DNA from: Terriglobia bacterium
GTDB lineage: Bacteria > Acidobacteriota > Terriglobia > Acidiferrales > UBA7541
Direction: 5' to 3'
Assembly (NCBI GenBank): GCA_020073375.1
Contig: JAIQFG010000002.1
Span: forward strand, 62,001 to 126,000
Length of the DNA: 64,000 nt
Every line of letters begins with the position of its first letter. The stretch's first letter is position 1. The notes under the pieces are model-generated. The model was not told the origin of the DNA and made no database searches. It saw only the letters and a program-made list of their open reading frames with translations. The translations under genes and the position numbers were made by a program. Below are positions 62,133 through 64,000 of this stretch, piece by piece.

Positions 62133-62927
62133 GTGAACGTACCGGAATCCCTGAAACCCTCGAACCTCGCCGAAGAGCGTCTGGTCCGTGAAATCGACGG
62201 CACCCGTCTCCCGCAGCACATCGCCGTCATCATGGACGGCAACGGCCGCTGGGCCCGCAAACGCCATTTGCCCCGCGTCGCCGGACACCGCGCCGGCGTG
62301 CAGTCCGCGCGCACCATCATCGAAACCTGCGCCCGCCTGCACATTCCCGCGCTCACTCTCTACGCCTTCTCCATGGAAAATTGGCGCCGCCCCAAGGCCG
62401 AAATCGATTTCCTCATGCGCCTGCTCCGCGATTATCTGCGCCGGGAACTTCCCGTCATCCAGCGCAACAACATTCGCTTGCTCATCATCGGCCGCCCCGA
62501 CCAGTTGCCCGAAGCCGTCCGCAATGACGTCGAACGCGCCATGGCCCAAACCGCCTCCAACACCGGCATGAAGCTCGCCGTCGCCCTCAACTACGGCGGC
62601 CGCGCCGAACTCGTCGACGCCTTCAACCGCATTCTCGACCAGGCCCGCCAGACCGGCCTCGCCGACGCCCTCGTCGACGAAGAAACAATTTCCCAAAATC
62701 TCTACACCGCGGGCTTGCCCGATCCCGACCTGCTCATCCGCACCAGCGGCGAAATGCGCGTCTCCAATTTTCTCCTCTGGCAAATCGCCTACGCCGAAAT
62801 CTACGTCACCGAAACTCTCTGGCCGGATTTCACCCGCGCCCAGCTCTATGAAGCCCTGCTCGATTTCCAGAAGCGCGATCGCCGCTACGGCGGCCTAACC
62901 GATTCCCGCCAGAAAATCACCGCCTGA
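62133..62927 (+). CDS. uppS: Undecaprenyl diphosphate synthase
   Basis: 264 aa cis-prenyltransferase making the C55 lipid carrier for the cell wall. HIAVIMDGNGRWARKRHLPRVAGHRAG (catalytic Asp), LTLYAFSMENWRRP, ALNYGGRAEL and DLLIRTSGEMRVSNFLLWQIAYAE. GTG start at 62133 with AGGA eight bases upstream; an in-frame upstream codon at 62064 is less likely. uppS followed by cdsA is a widespread order. Confidence 0.95.
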   Translation: MNVPESLKPSNLAEERLVREIDGTRLPQHIAVIMDGNGRWARKRHLPRVAGHRAGVQSARTIIETCARLHIPALTLYAFSMENWRRPKAEIDFLMRLLRDYLRRELPVIQRNNIRLLIIGRPDQLPEAVRNDVERAMAQTASNTGMKLAVALNYGGRAELVDAFNRILDQARQTGLADALVDEETISQNLYTAGLPDPDLLIRTSGEMRVSNFLLWQIAYAEIYVTETLWPDFTRAQLYEALLDFQKRDRRYGGLTDSRQKITA

Positions 62928-63040
62928 CTGTGCCCCCCCTCCCGCAAAATAAGTTCCCCACCACGCCGCACCCATATATATTTCCCATCCAGTTGCGCCC
63001 AGTAAGCGCGAAAGTAGTCCCAGCGAGAGGTCGGCTCCTG

Positions 63041-63067
63041 GTAGCACAGCCACTCTTGGCTGTGTGG
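63041..63067. repeat. Hairpin CACAGCCA-CTCT-TGGCTGTG
   Basis: Same GTAG lead, CTCT loop and TGG end as 49914-49940, but with two stem pairs changed in a complementary way (GCA/TGC to CCA/TGG). Confidence 0.85.
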
Positions 63068-63291
63068 TTTTCAAAATCGACGGTGCACCGATGCCCGGGC
63101 CATGATCCAAATTTTCGCATTCCCGCGTTCAGACGGAATAGTGTTACAAATGCCCGTGCCGCCACCGGCTCATAACGCACCCGGGACCGGCCGCGCGTGG
63201 CCGCGAAAATGATCCGCTCGGCCGCAAGATGCCGCTTTTGCATCGATCTTTGCGGGACGTGGCTGCAGACGTCCCGAAATGTGTGGACTTT

Positions 63292-63413
63292 AGAGTATGC
63301 GTGAGAACCTCGGAATCTTTGTGGGTCGTGGCTTTAGCCACGACGTATGGGCAGGCGGATGAATTCGGCTTTAGCCGCTGGCGCTTTTGAATTGCGGGGC
63401 TCACACACACTGT
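63292..63413. mobile_element. MITE-like 122-bp element, copy 2
   Basis: Same length and internal order as 8229-8350: terminal AGAGTATGCGTGAG (63292-63305) and CTCACACACACTGT (63400-63413, imperfect complement), then GTCGTGGC-TTTA-GCCACGAC (63325-63344) and CGGC-TTTA-GCCG (63366-63377). Most internal bases are identical to copy 1. Confidence 0.75.
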
Positions 63414-63489
63414 TTAGCCCCTGGCTGTGCGTCAACTCTTACGGCCGGCCATTTTTGGCATGGCCCCTGGTTGCATTGGAAGGAGCCTC

Positions 63490-64000
63490 ATGACCGCCGG
63501 AACAAATCTCCGCATCCTCACGGCCGCAATCCTCATCCCCCTGGTCGTCGCCGCCGTCTGGTGGGCTCCCACTTGGGTCGTCGCCGCCGTCGCCGCCCTG
63601 GTCGCCGTCGCCGCTCTGGTCGAATTTTTTGACATGGCCGCGCGCCTCGGCTTTCAAGCCTACCGCTTCTGGACAGGCCTGGCAGCTCTCGCCATCATGG
63701 CCGAACAATGGACTACCTCGCAGGCCGCCAGCATCAAAAATCTCGGAGATCTCCTCTATCAAGCCCGCTCTCCGCGCCTCTCTCTCGACTTGGTTTTGTT
63801 CTTATTCCTGCTCGGCCTCGCCATCATCGTCCTCGGCAGCCGGCGCCCCCTGGCGGAATCCTTGCCTTCGGTTTCTGTCAGCGTCGCCGGGCTCGTGGTC
63901 ATCGTCCTCCCGTTCAGCGCGGTCGTCCGTTTGCACGGCATTGACGTCTCCGGCCCGCGCCTCCTGCTGTTCACCCTGGTCCTCGTCTGGGCCGGCGACA
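63490..64000 (+). CDS. cdsA: Phosphatidate cytidylyltransferase, N-terminal part (runs off the window)
   Basis: First 170 residues of a polytopic membrane protein: NLRILTAAILIPLVVAAVWWAP (TM1), LVAVAALVEFFDMAARLGF typical of CdsA, three or more further helices and LLLFTLVLVWAGD, which begins the conserved region around the catalytic signature. ATG with GGAAGGAG seven bases upstream. The C-terminal CdsA signature lies beyond the window. It would make CDP-diacylglycerol for phospholipid synthesis. Confidence 0.88.
   Translation, partial: MTAGTNLRILTAAILIPLVVAAVWWAPTWVVAAVAALVAVAALVEFFDMAARLGFQAYRFWTGLAALAIMAEQWTTSQAASIKNLGDLLYQARSPRLSLDLVLFLFLLGLAIIVLGSRRPLAESLPSVSVSVAGLVVIVLPFSAVVRLHGIDVSGPRLLLFTLVLVWAGD

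Larger units (their letters stand above)
62928..63489. other. 562-bp spacer between uppS and cdsA
   Basis: Gene-free. It holds the CTCT-loop hairpin at 63041-63067, a GGGACGT...ACGTCCC hairpin near 63254-63275, and the second 122-bp MITE-like element. The usual uppS-cdsA pair is therefore split by repeats. Confidence 0.7.

Overview
The window is high-GC bacterial chromosome with strongly C-ending codons. It looks like an acidobacterium (Acidobacteriia-like). The reasons are the gene mix (MCE/Mla lipid transport, DUF4331, an NRAMP-like transporter beside an MgtE_N-CBS protein, SigK/RskA-type sigma/anti-sigma pair, PolB2-like polymerase) and the dense intergenic hairpin repeats whose loops read TTTA/TTCA, CTCT, TACTTG or AAC. 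The taxonomic call is an inference from content; no rRNA gene is present.

Layout. 0.1-3.0 kb: an Mla/MCE lipid-transport operon (mlaE, mlaF, mlaD). 3.4-7.7 kb (minus): a three-domain LplT-PlsC-acyl-ACP-synthetase fusion behind a GntR regulator. 8.4-15.3 kb: tRNA-Leu(CAA), a cytochrome c with a perfect CRP-type palindrome upstream, a SUMF1-fold protein, an AT-rich island, an ECF sigma/anti-sigma pair, and divergent PQQ-type sugar dehydrogenase and SMP-30 genes. 15.5-26.6 kb: a nearly complete haem pathway, hemE-hemN-hemY on the minus strand, then a HemX/CcsA-like gene and hemA-hemC-hemD-hemB-hemL on the plus strand. 26.8-28.6 kb: DUF4337, DUF421 and a tiny membrane protein. 28.6-36.1 kb: a histidine operon (hisI-G-D-C-HAD phosphatase-hisB-H-F-A) preceded by a textbook His-rich leader peptide and attenuator. 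36.5-43.9 kb: PilZ, DUF72, acyltransferase-3, a PIN-toxin remnant, DUF4331, PAP2, a small secreted helical protein and a cupredoxin lipoprotein. 44.1-48.2 kb: a three-gene cassette of a RadA-like ATPase that has lost its P-loop, a small helical protein, and a family-B polymerase with altered catalytic motifs (PolB2/Dpo2-like). 48.6-56.1 kb: diguanylate cyclase, oligopeptide-type binding lipoprotein, AnmK and MutS. 56.9-59.9 kb: a PRC-MgtE_N-CBS regulator and an NRAMP-related transporter with a non-canonical metal site. 60.3-64.0 kb: a phospholipase-C-type phosphoesterase, UppS and the start of CdsA.

How the genes work together. The haem genes cover glutamyl-tRNA to protoporphyrin; ferrochelatase is not in the window. 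The his genes cover the pathway except hisE, and the HAD protein inside the operon is the best candidate for histidinol-phosphatase. UppS/CdsA, LplT-Aas and Mla are all envelope-lipid functions.

The most interesting signals are: (1) the his attenuator, with a leader of 7 His codons that begins almost at the predicted transcription start; (2) the PolB2-like cassette, in which both the polymerase and the RecA-fold partner look catalytically altered; (3) hairpin repeats with covarying stems, some in 33-bp tandem arrays, that have entered coding sequence in frame; (4) two 122-bp MITE-like copies and three REPIN-like doublets.
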